A stretch of 64,000 bases of DNA, taken from positions 5,184,284-5,248,283 of the forward strand of contig NZ_CP083986.1 in the NCBI RefSeq assembly GCF_020172685.1, in the 5' to 3' direction. This document shows, piece after piece, positions 9,233-18,164 of this stretch. The notes under the pieces are model-generated. The model searched no databases. It had not been told where the DNA came from and saw only the letters and a list, made by a program, of their open reading frames with translations. Position 1 is the stretch's first letter, and every line of letters begins with the position of its first letter. A program made the translations under genes and the position numbers. The stretch is from [Mycobacterium] nativiensis. GTDB lineage: Bacteria; Actinomycetota; Actinomycetes; Mycobacteriales; Mycobacteriaceae.

Positions 9233-10027
9233 GTGAGCCGTCCCAGAATCGGAGTACAGCTACAACCCCAGCACGCCCCGCAATACCGCGCGATCCGCGA
9301 CGCGGTCCGGCGCTGTGAAGATCTCGGCGTCGACATCGCGTTCAACTGGGACCACTTCTTCCCGCTCTACGGCGACCGCGACGGGCCGCACTTCGAATGT
9401 TGGACCATGCTGGGTGCCTGGGCCGAGCAGACCTCACGGATCGAGATCGGCGCGCTGGTGTCCTGCAACTCCTATCGCAACCCCGAACTGCTCGCCGACA
9501 TGGCCCGCACCGTCGACCACATCGGCGGCGGCCGGCTGATCCTGGGTGTCGGCTCGGGCTGGAAGCACCGGGACTACCGCGAATACGGATACGAGTTCGG
9601 CACCGCGGGAAGCCGGCTCGACGACCTGGCGGACGCGCTGCCGCGGATCAAATCCCGGCTGGCCCAACTCAATCCGCAGCCGACCCGCCCGCTTCCGATG
9701 ATGATCGGAGGCGGCGGCGAGCGTAAGACGCTGCGGCTGGTCGCCGAGCACGCCGACATGTGGCACAGCTTCGCCACCGCCGAGGACTACCCGCACAAGG
9801 CGGCGGTCCTGGCCGAGCACTGCGCCGCGGTCGGACGCGACCCCGGCGCCATCGAACACTCGGCCGCCCTGGGCGGCGACCAGACTCTCGGCACCGTAAA
9901 CGAGTTGCTCGCCGAGGCCGACGCCTTGACCGGTCTGGGGGTGCGACTGCTGACCATCGGCTGCACCGGCCCCGACTATGACCTGACCGCCGCCGAGGCG
10001 CTGTGCCGATGGCGCGACCAGCAATAG
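9233..10027 (+). CDS. LLM-class F420-type oxidoreductase (Rv0044c homologue)
   Basis: 264-aa luciferase-like monooxygenase family enzyme, TIM-barrel type. Features are PRIGVQLQPQHAPQYRAIRD at the N-terminus, VDIAFNWDHFFPLYGD, VSCNSYRNPELLADMARTVD, and GGRLILGVGSGW, the typical cofactor-phosphate loop. Such proteins in mycobacteria use coenzyme F420 or flavin; the substrate is unknown. GTG 9233 is the true start: it lies 4 bases after the restored stop of the upstream hydrolase and matches the N-terminus of Rv0044c. The apparent 561-aa fusion with the hydrolase is an artefact of the frameshift. Confidence 0.9.
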   Translation: MSRPRIGVQLQPQHAPQYRAIRDAVRRCEDLGVDIAFNWDHFFPLYGDRDGPHFECWTMLGAWAEQTSRIEIGALVSCNSYRNPELLADMARTVDHIGGGRLILGVGSGWKHRDYREYGYEFGTAGSRLDDLADALPRIKSRLAQLNPQPTRPLPMMIGGGGERKTLRLVAEHADMWHSFATAEDYPHKAAVLAEHCAAVGRDPGAIEHSAALGGDQTLGTVNELLAEADALTGLGVRLLTIGCTGPDYDLTAAEALCRWRDQQ

Positions 10028-10064
10028 CCGGGCCCGCGCGGCTCGTGCGCGTTAGCGTTGAGCG

Positions 10065-11867
10065 GTGAAGTCCCGCGCGCACCGGGCAGCGTCACTCGGT
10101 AGAAGACTGTCGGCGTTCATCGCCACCATGTTGATCGTCGGCAGCCTTGCGGTGGCACCCCCGGCCGCGGCGGTCCCCGACCAATGCGCACCCGCCGGTG
10201 AACAGGCCGCCGTCGCACTGCCCCCCAAGCTGGCCACGGCCAAGCGTCCCCGCGAGGACAAATACACCACCGCCGGTGTCGAGCCACTGAGTTCGATCGA
10301 CATCACCAAGCTGGGCCTGGGCACCCCCGGCGTGCTGACCGTCGGCACCCTCACCGAAAGTCCGCCGTCGAACTGCATTAACGCCAAGGGCCGCTACACC
10401 GGTTTCGACAACGAACTCTTGCGGGCCATCGCCAAAAAGCTGGGCCTGCGTGTGCATTTCGTCGGCACCGACTTCTTCGGGCTGCTCGCCCAGGTGGAGT
10501 CGGGGCGCTTCGACGTGGGGTCGGCGTCGATCAACGCCACCGACGCCCGGCGGCGCACCGTCGGCTTCACCAACGGATACAACTTCGGCTACATGGCGCT
10601 GGTGGTCCCGACCGGATCGGAGATCACCGATTACGACTCCCTGGCCGTCGGCCAGCGCATCGCGGTGGTCCAGGGCACCGTCGAGGACGCCTATGTGGTC
10701 GACACGCTGGAACTGGAGCCGGTGCGGTTCCCGGACCCGATCACGCTGTACGCCAGCCTCAAGAGCCGCCAGGTCGACGCCTGGGTGGCGCCGTCGCTGA
10801 CCGCGCTGAACCTGATGCGGCCGGGCGACCCGGCGCAGGTCGTCGGCAACACCTTCAGCCCGGCCGGCTTCGAGGCCTACGCGGTCGCCAAGGAGAACCG
10901 GGCGCTGATCTCGGCGTTGAACGCCGGACTGGACGCCGTCATCGACGACGGGACCTGGCCGCAGCTCTACACCGACTGGGTGCCACGGCCGTTGCCGCCG
11001 GACTGGCAGCCGGGCTCCAAATCGGCGGCCACCCCGCACCTGCCGGATTTCGCCGCGATCGCCGCGCGCCACCACAAGCCCGAGTCTGAGCCCTACGCGC
11101 CCAAATCGACACTGGCGCAACTGCGCGACTCCTTCTTCGACTGGCAGCTGTACCGGGCGGCCCTGCCGGACCTGCTCAAGACGGGACTGCCCAACACCGT
11201 GCTGCTGACCCTGAGCGGCGGCATCATCGGCCTGATCGCCGGCCTGGGCCTGGCGGTCGCCGGGATCTCGCGCACCAGGTGGCTGCGCTGGCCCGCCCGG
11301 GTCTACACCGACATCTTCCGGGGACTGCCCGAAGTGCTGATCATCCTGCTCATCGGCCTGGCCGTCGGTCCGCTGGTGGGCGGGCTGACCCACAACAATC
11401 CGTACCCGCTGGGGATCGCCGCACTGGGCCTGACCGCCGCGGCCTACATCGGGGAGATCCTGCGCTCGGGCATCCAGAGTGTGGAGGCCGGACAGATGGA
11501 GGCGTCACGCGCACTGGGTTTCGGCTACCCGGCCGCCATGCGACTGGTGGTGATACCGCAGGGCATCCGGCGGGTGCTGCCGGCCCTGGTCAACCAGTTC
11601 ATCGCGTTGCTGAAGGCATCGGCGCTGCTGTACTTCCTCGGATTGGTCGCCGGCCAGCGGGAGCTGTTCCAGGTGGGTCGAGACTTCAACGCGCAGACCG
11701 GCAGCCTTTCTCCCCTGGTGGCCGCCGGCGTGCTCTACCTGGCCCTGACCATCCCGCTGACGCACCTGGTGAACGTCGTCGATCACCGACTGCGGAGCGG
11801 CCGGCCCGCCGAACCCGAAGGTCCCATCGAACTGAACCCGGTGATCTCAAGCCAGGAGATGACATGA
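10065..11867 (+). CDS. Polar amino-acid ABC transporter, fused substrate-binding protein and permease
   Basis: 600-aa fusion for import of polar amino acids, GlnP-like in layout. Residues 17-37 are a signal or anchor segment (FIATMLIVGSLAVAPPAAAV). Residues about 85-310 are a family 3 solute-binding domain (GRYTGFDNELLRAIAKKLGL; GRFDVGSASINATDARR). Residues about 370-585 are the membrane permease with the EAA loop (MEASRALGFGYPAAMRLVV near 477). The substrate is not determined. The gene overlaps the ATPase gene by ATGA, so the two form one operon. GTG start at 10065. Confidence 0.9.
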   Translation: MKSRAHRAASLGRRLSAFIATMLIVGSLAVAPPAAAVPDQCAPAGEQAAVALPPKLATAKRPREDKYTTAGVEPLSSIDITKLGLGTPGVLTVGTLTESPPSNCINAKGRYTGFDNELLRAIAKKLGLRVHFVGTDFFGLLAQVESGRFDVGSASINATDARRRTVGFTNGYNFGYMALVVPTGSEITDYDSLAVGQRIAVVQGTVEDAYVVDTLELEPVRFPDPITLYASLKSRQVDAWVAPSLTALNLMRPGDPAQVVGNTFSPAGFEAYAVAKENRALISALNAGLDAVIDDGTWPQLYTDWVPRPLPPDWQPGSKSAATPHLPDFAAIAARHHKPESEPYAPKSTLAQLRDSFFDWQLYRAALPDLLKTGLPNTVLLTLSGGIIGLIAGLGLAVAGISRTRWLRWPARVYTDIFRGLPEVLIILLIGLAVGPLVGGLTHNNPYPLGIAALGLTAAAYIGEILRSGIQSVEAGQMEASRALGFGYPAAMRLVVIPQGIRRVLPALVNQFIALLKASALLYFLGLVAGQRELFQVGRDFNAQTGSLSPLVAAGVLYLALTIPLTHLVNVVDHRLRSGRPAEPEGPIELNPVISSQEMT

Positions 11868-12610
11868 CCGCCGGCGCCTCGCGTGAGCCGGTATCGCTGG
11901 CGGCCAAGGGGATCGAACTTTCGTTCGGCAAGCATCAGGTGTTGTGCGGCGTCGACCTCGACGTGCCGGCCGGTAGCACCACGGCGGTGATCGGCCCGTC
12001 CGGCTCAGGCAAGTCGACGATGCTGCGCACGCTCAACCGACTGCACGAGCCCGACGGCGGCGACATCCTGCTGGGCGGCCGATCGGTGTTGGCCGACGAT
12101 CCCGACGCGTTGCGCCAGCGAATCGGCATGGTGTTCCAGCACTTCAACCTCTTCCCGCACCGCAGCGTGCTGGACAACATCACCCTCGCCCCACGCAGAC
12201 TGCGCGGGATGTCGCCGGACGCCGCGAGCGAACTCGCGCTGGGGCTGCTGGACCGGGTCGGGCTGAAGAACAAGGCGGCGGCTCGCCCGTCGGCGCTCTC
12301 CGGCGGCCAGCAGCAACGGGTGGCGATCGCCCGGGCTCTGGCGATGCAGCCGCAGGTGATGCTCTTCGACGAGGCGACGTCGGCGCTGGATCCGGAATTG
12401 GTCAAGGGCATCCTGGCGTTGATCGCCGAACTCGGTGCCGACGGCATGACGATGGTGGTGGTCACCCACGAGATGGGCTTCGCGCGGTCGGCTTCCGACA
12501 GCGTCGTGTTCATGGACCGCGGCAAAGTCGTGGAATGCGGCCCGCCCGATCAGATCTTCGAGAACGCCGAGACCGAACGGCTGCAGAAGTTCCTATCTCA
12601 GGTGTTGTGA
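11864..12610 (+). CDS. Polar amino-acid ABC transporter ATP-binding protein
   Basis: 248-aa ATPase partner of the fused permease. Walker A is GPSGSGKST, the Q-loop MVFQHFNLFPH is typical of the amino-acid (GlnQ/HisP) subgroup, the signature is LSGGQQQR, Walker B is VMLFDEATSALD and the H-loop is VVVTHEMGFA. ATG 11864 overlaps the permease stop by four bases. A longer open frame from 11279 only antisense-shadows the permease and was not used. Confidence 0.94.
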   Translation: MTAGASREPVSLAAKGIELSFGKHQVLCGVDLDVPAGSTTAVIGPSGSGKSTMLRTLNRLHEPDGGDILLGGRSVLADDPDALRQRIGMVFQHFNLFPHRSVLDNITLAPRRLRGMSPDAASELALGLLDRVGLKNKAAARPSALSGGQQQRVAIARALAMQPQVMLFDEATSALDPELVKGILALIAELGADGMTMVVVTHEMGFARSASDSVVFMDRGKVVECGPPDQIFENAETERLQKFLSQVL

Positions 12611-12668
12611 CACCAACCTGTGCCGACTTGTCAACTCTCTTTACGGCCGCCGGTTAGACTGTCGAACT

Positions 12669-13181
12669 ATGGCAGAGAGCAAAGCCGATACGCCGCAGGT
12701 GACGGCGATCGCTGAGGGCTTGCACCGCTCGCTGTCCAAGCTGTTTTCGATCCTGCGGCGCGGTGACATCAGCGGCGGCGGGACGACCAGCGAGCTGACC
12801 CTGGCGCAGCTCTCGATCCTGATCACGCTGCTGGACCGCGGGCCCATCCGGATGACCGAACTGGCCGCCGTTGAGCGGGTACGCACCCCCACCACCACGG
12901 TGGCGATCCGTCGCCTGGAGAAGATCGGCCTGGTCAAACGCAGCCGCGACCCCTCGGATCTGCGGGCGGTTCTGGTCGACATCACCCCGGAGGGCCTGGC
13001 CAGCCACCGCGAGTCGCTGGCCAACCGACACTCCGCCCTCGCGATGATGTTGAGCAAACTGAGCCAGGAAGACCTGGACACCCTGACCCGTGCGCTGGAA
13101 CCGCTGGAGCGGCTGGCGACCTGCGACGCGATCGACGCGGCCTCGGCCGGCGAGTCGGGTTGCGCCATGGACTGCAATTGA
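12669..13181 (+). CDS. MarR-family transcriptional regulator (Rv0042c-like)
   Basis: 170-aa winged-helix regulator: LTLAQLSILITLLDRGPIRM (helix before the wing), recognition region TPTTTVAIRRLEKIGLV, wing KRSRDPSDLRAVLVDITPEG, then a dimerisation helix. The C-terminus ends in CAMDCN. It overlaps the SDR gene by one base (TGATG), so the two are co-translated; the regulator may sense the substrate of that enzyme, which is inference. Position between the ABC operon and the SDR gene matches the neighbourhood of Rv0042c. Confidence 0.88.
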   Translation: MAESKADTPQVTAIAEGLHRSLSKLFSILRRGDISGGGTTSELTLAQLSILITLLDRGPIRMTELAAVERVRTPTTTVAIRRLEKIGLVKRSRDPSDLRAVLVDITPEGLASHRESLANRHSALAMMLSKLSQEDLDTLTRALEPLERLATCDAIDAASAGESGCAMDCN

Positions 13182-13846
13182 TGCCGAGTGCCCTGATCAC
13201 CGGCGCCGGCGGCGGAATCGGTTCGGCGATAGCGGCTGCGCTGGCCCCCACCCATACCCTGCTGCTGGCGGGCCGGCCGTCGGCACGCCTGGATGCCGTC
13301 GCCGAAAAGCTCGGTGCCACCACCTGGCCGTTGGACCTGGCCGACACCGACGAGATCGAGTCGGCCACCGAGATCGTCGACGAACTCGACGTGCTGGTGC
13401 ACAACGCCGGGGTGATGGTGCCCGGCCCGGCCGGGGAGTCCTACATCGAGGAGTGGCGAGCCACCTTCGAGGTCAACCTGTTCGGTGCGGTGGCCCTGAC
13501 CCTGGCACTGCTGCCCGCGCTTCGGCAGGCCCGCGGTCACGTCGTGTTCATCAACTCCGGTGCCGGACAACGGGTTTCCCCCGGAATGGCCGCCTACTCG
13601 GCCAGCAAGTTCGCGCTGCGGGCGTTCGCCGACTCGCTGCGCAACGACGAGCCGACACTGCGCGTCACCACGGTCTACCCAGGCCGCGTCGACACCGACA
13701 TGCAGCAAGACCTGGTCGCCTACGAAGGCGGTGAGTACGACCCGGCCCGCTTCCTGCGTCCGGACACCGTCGCCGAGGTGGTGGCCGCGTCGGTGCGCAC
13801 CCCGGCCGAGGCGCAGCTACAGGAAGTGGTGGTCCGGCCGCGCTGA
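13181..13846 (+). CDS. Short-chain dehydrogenase/reductase
   Basis: 221-aa classical SDR oxidoreductase. The glycine-rich cofactor motif is TGAGGGIGSA at residues about 6-15, then NAGVM near 72, and the catalytic pair is YSASK with upstream serine in INSGAG. Arg in AGRPSAR after strand 2 suggests NADP(H). The substrate cannot be inferred. ATG 13181 overlaps the marR stop. It ends 1 base before the convergent cyclase gene stop at 13848, leaving no room for a separate terminator. Confidence 0.9.
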   Translation: MPSALITGAGGGIGSAIAAALAPTHTLLLAGRPSARLDAVAEKLGATTWPLDLADTDEIESATEIVDELDVLVHNAGVMVPGPAGESYIEEWRATFEVNLFGAVALTLALLPALRQARGHVVFINSGAGQRVSPGMAAYSASKFALRAFADSLRNDEPTLRVTTVYPGRVDTDMQQDLVAYEGGEYDPARFLRPDTVAEVVAASVRTPAEAQLQEVVVRPR

Positions 13847-13847
13847 T

Positions 13848-14987
13848 TCATCGGGTCGGCTGCCGCTGCACCCCGAACAGCTTGGTCTGTCCCTCCACAC
13901 CCTTGAGGGCACGGGCTCCGACAAATGACCAGCCGTAGCCCGGTGCGTCGCCGATGGCCTCGCGTGCAGCCCCCTCCACCATGACCTCCCCGGGCGCGGC
14001 GACGCTGGTGACCCGGCTGGCCACGTTCACCGGACTGCCGAACCAATCACGGGCTCGGCTCACCGCCCACCCCGATGCGATACCGGCCCGCAGCTCCGGG
14101 AGTTCCTCGTCATCCGCAGCACGCTCGACCAACTGCAGCGTCGTATCGAGCAACTTCGCGGCGTCGGCAGAAACCAGCATCACCGAATCGCCGATCGTCT
14201 TGACCAGCCTCACGGGCGGGTGGACCACTTCGCGCGCCAGATCGGCAAGGCGTTCAACCAGTCCCACGAGTTCCTCCGGCGGCACCGCCTCACCAAGCCG
14301 GGTGAACCCGACCATGTCGGCGAAGGCCACCGCGAGCTGCCGCGCCCCGGGCAGCGCCACCCCGGCCGCCCGTTCACTGGCGTTGACCTCCTCGCCCTCC
14401 AGTACCCGTCGCAGCTGAACAAACAGGATGTCGCGAATCATGTTTCCCAGCAAGGGAATAACGGTCCTCACGATCTCCTCGTGGGCTTTCGCGACTTCCA
14501 GCTCGGTAAGGCCCGGGCGCATGATCGCCGATATCGTGCTGTACCGAAACGCCGGAACCGCACGGGAGATGCCGTCGGACAGCCGACGGATCATCAGCAG
14601 TACCTGGCCCGAATCCAGTCCGGCCCCGATGAGTTGCTGCAACCTCACGGCCGCTTCCGCGTCGGCCCGCAACAGCTGGGCGGCATCGGGGTCGTCCAGC
14701 CGCGGCAACCCCAGCGCACGTTCGATGCCCTGCAGAAGGTCCAGATCAATGCCGTGCGCGTCGCTGACCTCACGTTCCGACACGTACCTGCCGTCGTTGC
14801 CGAGCTCACGATGCGCCGGCATCAGCATCGGTGCGACCTCGGCCTGGATCTGGTCCAAGCCGAAGCCCTCCCCCAGCAGCCAGGCCACCAGCTCGGCCCG
14901 CTCGTCGCGTGCGCTGTCGTCGAGACCGTCAAGCAGACCCAGCTCCGCCAACGTCTCGCGGAACCTTCCGGTCTCGGCCTCCATCAT
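13848..14987 (-). CDS. Class III adenylyl cyclase with N-terminal regulatory domain
   Basis: 379-aa soluble cyclase making cAMP from ATP. Residues 1-205 form a helical regulatory domain like that of mycobacterial Rv1264/Rv2212. Residues about 215-375 are the class III catalytic domain. All canonical residues are visible: metal ligands D224 (AFADMVGFT) and D267 (TIGDS), adenine-selecting K263 and D314 (RARDWFG), and transition-state N321 and R325 (NVASR). So activity is expected and guanylyl specificity is not. It stands alone, on the opposite strand to the SDR gene, at the edge of the accessory island. In Rv1264 the N-domain makes the enzyme pH-sensitive; whether that holds here is unknown. 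Confidence 0.92.
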   Translation of the reverse strand: MMEAETGRFRETLAELGLLDGLDDSARDERAELVAWLLGEGFGLDQIQAEVAPMLMPAHRELGNDGRYVSEREVSDAHGIDLDLLQGIERALGLPRLDDPDAAQLLRADAEAAVRLQQLIGAGLDSGQVLLMIRRLSDGISRAVPAFRYSTISAIMRPGLTELEVAKAHEEIVRTVIPLLGNMIRDILFVQLRRVLEGEEVNASERAAGVALPGARQLAVAFADMVGFTRLGEAVPPEELVGLVERLADLAREVVHPPVRLVKTIGDSVMLVSADAAKLLDTTLQLVERAADDEELPELRAGIASGWAVSRARDWFGSPVNVASRVTSVAAPGEVMVEGAAREAIGDAPGYGWSFVGARALKGVEGQTKLFGVQRQPTR

Positions 14988-15079
14988 GGCTCCCTAAACC
15001 TCCGTCACACCACCAGTTGACCAGTTGACCGGGCGCCGGGACTTCCGTCAACAACAACCGACGGCAAACGGAGGCCAAC

Positions 15080-15751
15080 TCAGCCGGTGATCCCCGCCCG
15101 AACCTGGTCGGCGACCCTGACCGCCTGATCAGACATGATCCCGGTGGTGCACGCCAACACCTCGATGGACGCGTTGGCCTTGGCGGTGACCACATGCGAA
15201 CACGTCGAGTGGTCGGACACCCGGTTGGTCCGCACCGCGAAACCGTCGCCCGCCTCGGACAGCGTCTGCACGTACCACTGCTCGTCGGCCTGGCCGGCCA
15301 ACGTCAGGTTGACCTGCTCACCGGCACAGTTCTGCCACGCCTGACCGGTCTCACTCACGAACGCTGTGGCGGCTTCCTCGGTGGGGAACGCCGCGATCGC
15401 CGTCGTCACGCGCACCCGGACCGGACCGGTGGTGTCGCTGGTCAGCGTCCGGATGTCGATCCCCCGGTACGAACTGCCCTGGTAAGTCGACTGGGTGCCC
15501 GGATAGACCGCTCCGACACAGGCCCGCTCGGTGGACACGTAGTTCTGCAGCGAGGTGGAGCTGTCGGTGACGGTCAGCGACGGATTCCGCAGTCCCGGCC
15601 CGGCGAACATGTCGTTGAGCGCAGCGGGATCGGGCTGAAGAGCGGCGAGGTCGCCGGCCTCGACCGGGGCGGCAACGGCCGGCGCGGCGAGCGCCAACCC
15701 GGTCGCGGCGATGACCGTGGCGAACATGCCGAGAGTGTGTGAATCGCGCAT
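15080..15751 (-). CDS. Exported PknH-sensor-like protein 1
   Basis: 223 aa with a signal peptide (FATVIAATGLALAAPAVAAP) and a mature domain like the extracellular sensor of kinase PknH: four cysteines in the contexts ERACVG, QNCAGE, STCSHV and LACTTG, which in PknH form two disulfides. There is no kinase or lipobox. The start is ATG 15751, which puts the signal peptide at the N-terminus; the longer frame to 16057 overlaps the upstream gene and is low-complexity. Same strand as the paralogue at 15796-16476, 44 bp apart. Ligand unknown. Confidence 0.85.
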   Translation of the reverse strand: MRDSHTLGMFATVIAATGLALAAPAVAAPVEAGDLAALQPDPAALNDMFAGPGLRNPSLTVTDSSTSLQNYVSTERACVGAVYPGTQSTYQGSSYRGIDIRTLTSDTTGPVRVRVTTAIAAFPTEEAATAFVSETGQAWQNCAGEQVNLTLAGQADEQWYVQTLSEAGDGFAVRTNRVSDHSTCSHVVTAKANASIEVLACTTGIMSDQAVRVADQVRAGITG

Positions 15752-15795
15752 GGGGAAGCGGGCCTTTCGTCGACGAGGTCGGGAGGTTTTCGGGG

Positions 15796-16476
15796 CTACG
15801 CGAGGTTCCGGACGATCTGGGAGCGCAGGCTGCGCCCCTTGCCGCCGGAGTTGGTGTCGGTGCAGAGGCGGACGTCGACGATGTAGTTGTTCTTGGCCTG
15901 CAGCAGCCGCTCGCAGCCGGCGGTGCCCTTCATCGGATTGGTGAACAGGTTGGTGAACAGCTCCAACCCACCCACGGTGGGGTTCGAAACCTTCAGGTCG
16001 TAGGTCATGCCGTTGGTGTACTCGGCGGTGAATGCCGTTCCCTTGCAGTTCTTCCAAGTGGCGGCCTGGTCATTGAGGTAGGTCTGAGCGGACTTGGCAT
16101 CGGGGAACTCGGCGACGGCCTGAACCACGTTGGGAGTCACCTCGCCGTCGCTCGACCGCAGGGTCTGCACGACGATGTCGGTGTATCCCGAACCGTCGTA
16201 GCCGGCCGCCGATCCCGGGGAATACACGACAGTGCAGTTGGCCGGCGTGACGGTGGGCGTGGTCATCGGGCGGGTGGCGGATTCAGAGCTGATCACCTGC
16301 ATCGGGGTGTCCAGACGCTCACTGATCTCATCCGCCGAGACCAGAGCGGCAGCCAGATCGGCCTGCTTGGGGGCCGCGTGTGCACTTGCTCCGGTAAATC
16401 CGCCCGGGCCGTTCAAGGCGACTCCGATCAATGCCACGACCGACCCTGCCACCACTGCGGCTATCTGAATACGCAT
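15796..16476 (-). CDS. Exported PknH-sensor-like protein 2
   Basis: 226-aa secreted protein with signal segment MRIQIAAVVAGSVVALIGVA and the four-cysteine sensor pattern (PANCTVVYSP, WKNCKGT, AGCERLL, VRLCTD). Paralogous to the neighbours at 15080, 16637, 17347 and 18165. ATG 16476 chosen for the signal peptide. It is divergent from the third paralogue; the 160-bp spacer 16477-16636 must drive both directions. Confidence 0.85.
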   Translation of the reverse strand: MRIQIAAVVAGSVVALIGVALNGPGGFTGASAHAAPKQADLAAALVSADEISERLDTPMQVISSESATRPMTTPTVTPANCTVVYSPGSAAGYDGSGYTDIVVQTLRSSDGEVTPNVVQAVAEFPDAKSAQTYLNDQAATWKNCKGTAFTAEYTNGMTYDLKVSNPTVGGLELFTNLFTNPMKGTAGCERLLQAKNNYIVDVRLCTDTNSGGKGRSLRSQIVRNLA

Positions 16477-16636
16477 CCCAACCCATTCCGTTTCACCATG
16501 TGACTGATCCGCGACCGGCGGCCGGGGCTGTGGGCATGCTAACCCGATATTCATCGCAGACCGCAGGCGAATCCGCATTGCGATGTGGTTCTATTCCGTG
16601 GAGGAACGGCCACAACTCCAACGTTAAGGACGTGCA
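16477..16636. promoter_or_regulatory. Divergent intergenic region between PknH-sensor-like genes
   Basis: 160 bp between two divergent genes of the same family. A ribosome-binding AAGGACG precedes ATG 16637. The stretch is richer in A/T than the flanks (for example ATTGCGATGTGGTTCTATTC), as expected for a bidirectional promoter, but I see no clear -35/-10 pair. Confidence 0.4.
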
Positions 16637-17350
16637 ATGCAACGGGACCACACCGACCGGCGGAGCTTCGGTTACCTGGCGCTCGCGATCGTGACCTGCG
16701 CCGCCGGGACACTGGCAGTGCTGCCCGGCCGGGCCGCGGCCACCCCCGGAGCCCCCGGGATCGACAGCATCAGCACCGTCGATCTGGCTGCCCTGCAGCT
16801 CACGTCCACCGACACGGCGCCCATCGTCAAGTGGCCGTCCGACCCGCCACCGGAGATGACGGTGTACAAGACCCAGACCGCGCCGGTGGCCGGGTCGGCC
16901 GGCACCTCCGACGCTCAGTGCGCCACCGCGGTCTACGCCGGGCTGGACAGCACCTACAGCGGCAGCGGGTACACCGGACTGAACTACCAGGAACTCACCG
17001 GATTCGGCTCCAAGAACAGCTATTCGGTGGTCTCGGTGGCATCGAGCTACGACGACGACAACGCCGCGGCCAACATGGTCGCCAACACAATCCAGAAGTG
17101 GACCGACTGTAACCGCAAGAAGGTGACCGGCGACCTCAGCGGCTCGAGCGAAACCCGGACCATCAATAACGTGGTCTCCACGCCGGACGACATCTACCTC
17201 GTCAACAACATCGCCGAAGGCGGCGCCTGCTCGCACGCCATGACCTCGCAGGGCAACGTGGTCGTCGAGGTTTCGGCGTGCCGCACCAACATCGGCCTGG
17301 TCAAGCAGGGACTCCAGCTGGCCAACAAGATGCTGGTCAAGCTGCCATGA
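16637..17350 (+). CDS. Exported PknH-sensor-like protein 3
   Basis: 237 aa with an RR-containing signal peptide (DRRSFGYLALAIVTCAAGTL) and the four-cysteine pattern (AQCATAVYAG, DCNRKK, GACSHAM, SACRTN). The RRSFGYLA stretch resembles a twin-arginine motif, which is only suggestive. First gene of a rightward run of six; overlaps the next gene by ATGA. Function unknown. Confidence 0.85.
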   Translation: MQRDHTDRRSFGYLALAIVTCAAGTLAVLPGRAAATPGAPGIDSISTVDLAALQLTSTDTAPIVKWPSDPPPEMTVYKTQTAPVAGSAGTSDAQCATAVYAGLDSTYSGSGYTGLNYQELTGFGSKNSYSVVSVASSYDDDNAAANMVANTIQKWTDCNRKKVTGDLSGSSETRTINNVVSTPDDIYLVNNIAEGGACSHAMTSQGNVVVEVSACRTNIGLVKQGLQLANKMLVKLP

Positions 17351-18138
17351 GGAATCGACTGATCGTCGCCTGCTGCGTCGGGTTGGCCGCCTGGGGGCTC
17401 GCCGGTTGCGACGGAGACGACTCCGACCGAGACAGCGGCGCCGCGGTGGCGCCCGCCGCCGCCCCGAGTGTTCAGCAGGACCCCATCGCGCCCTCGGTGC
17501 CCACCACTGCGCCGAGCGAAGCCACCACGACCCCGGCGGCCGGACCGCGATTGGTGACGCCGGGCAAGCTCGGCGCGCTGTTGGTGCCCATCGAGGAGCT
17601 GAACGATCTGGTCGGCACGAAGCTGGGTTTCGAGACGGTGTTCACCCGGCCGGGCACGCCGGCCGGCGGACTCGGTGACAAATCGGGGTGCGCGGTGCTG
17701 TTCGGCTCCAACACCGACAGCTACGCCAACGAGTACACCGCCTTCCGCCGCGTCAGTGTGCGGGACGGTGAGGACAGCTCCCAGCACTTCGTCGCCCAGG
17801 AAGTGGCGACCTTCGCCGATGTCGCCACCGCGACCGAGAACTTCGGTAAGGCGTTCGACAAGAACGCCCTAGCCGGCTGTGACGGTGCCGTGGTTCACCG
17901 TCAGGGCGACGACGACCGCATCACCTGGCGGCTCAACCTGGCCGGCGTCACCGCCGACACCGCACGGTGGACGCTGACCCAGCTAGCCGACAGCAAACCC
18001 AACGACTGGACCTGCGCGCATGAGGCGCGGACCCGCAGCAACGTCGAATTCACCGTTACGGTCTGTCAATTCGGCAACGCGGCACCGGCCGCGACAGCGA
18101 TCGGCAACCAGATCGCCGATTGGATTCCACAACCGTGA
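17347..18138 (+). CDS. PknH-sensor-like lipoprotein 4
   Basis: 263-aa lipoprotein: signal with lipobox LAGC at residues about 18-21, then a low-complexity A/P/T linker to residue about 70 and the sensor domain with GCAVLFG, AGCDGAV, WTCAHEA and TVCQFG. ATG 17347 overlaps the upstream stop. The domain is closest in wording to the following gene (both end in VCQ-[FY]-GN), so the two look like a recent pair. Confidence 0.86.
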   Translation: MRNRLIVACCVGLAAWGLAGCDGDDSDRDSGAAVAPAAAPSVQQDPIAPSVPTTAPSEATTTPAAGPRLVTPGKLGALLVPIEELNDLVGTKLGFETVFTRPGTPAGGLGDKSGCAVLFGSNTDSYANEYTAFRRVSVRDGEDSSQHFVAQEVATFADVATATENFGKAFDKNALAGCDGAVVHRQGDDDRITWRLNLAGVTADTARWTLTQLADSKPNDWTCAHEARTRSNVEFTVTVCQFGNAAPAATAIGNQIADWIPQP

Positions 18139-18164
18139 CCGGCACGCGAGAAGATGGAGCAGCC

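Noticed and set aside
8342..10027. 561-aa hydrolase-monooxygenase fusion protein
   Set aside because: A one-base shift at 9164-9166 restores a separate hydrolase C-terminus with its catalytic His and its own stop, and a GTG start for the second gene follows.
11279..12610. Longer start for the ABC ATPase
   Set aside because: The added 195 residues are out-of-frame sequence of the permease; ATG 11864 overlaps the permease stop as expected.
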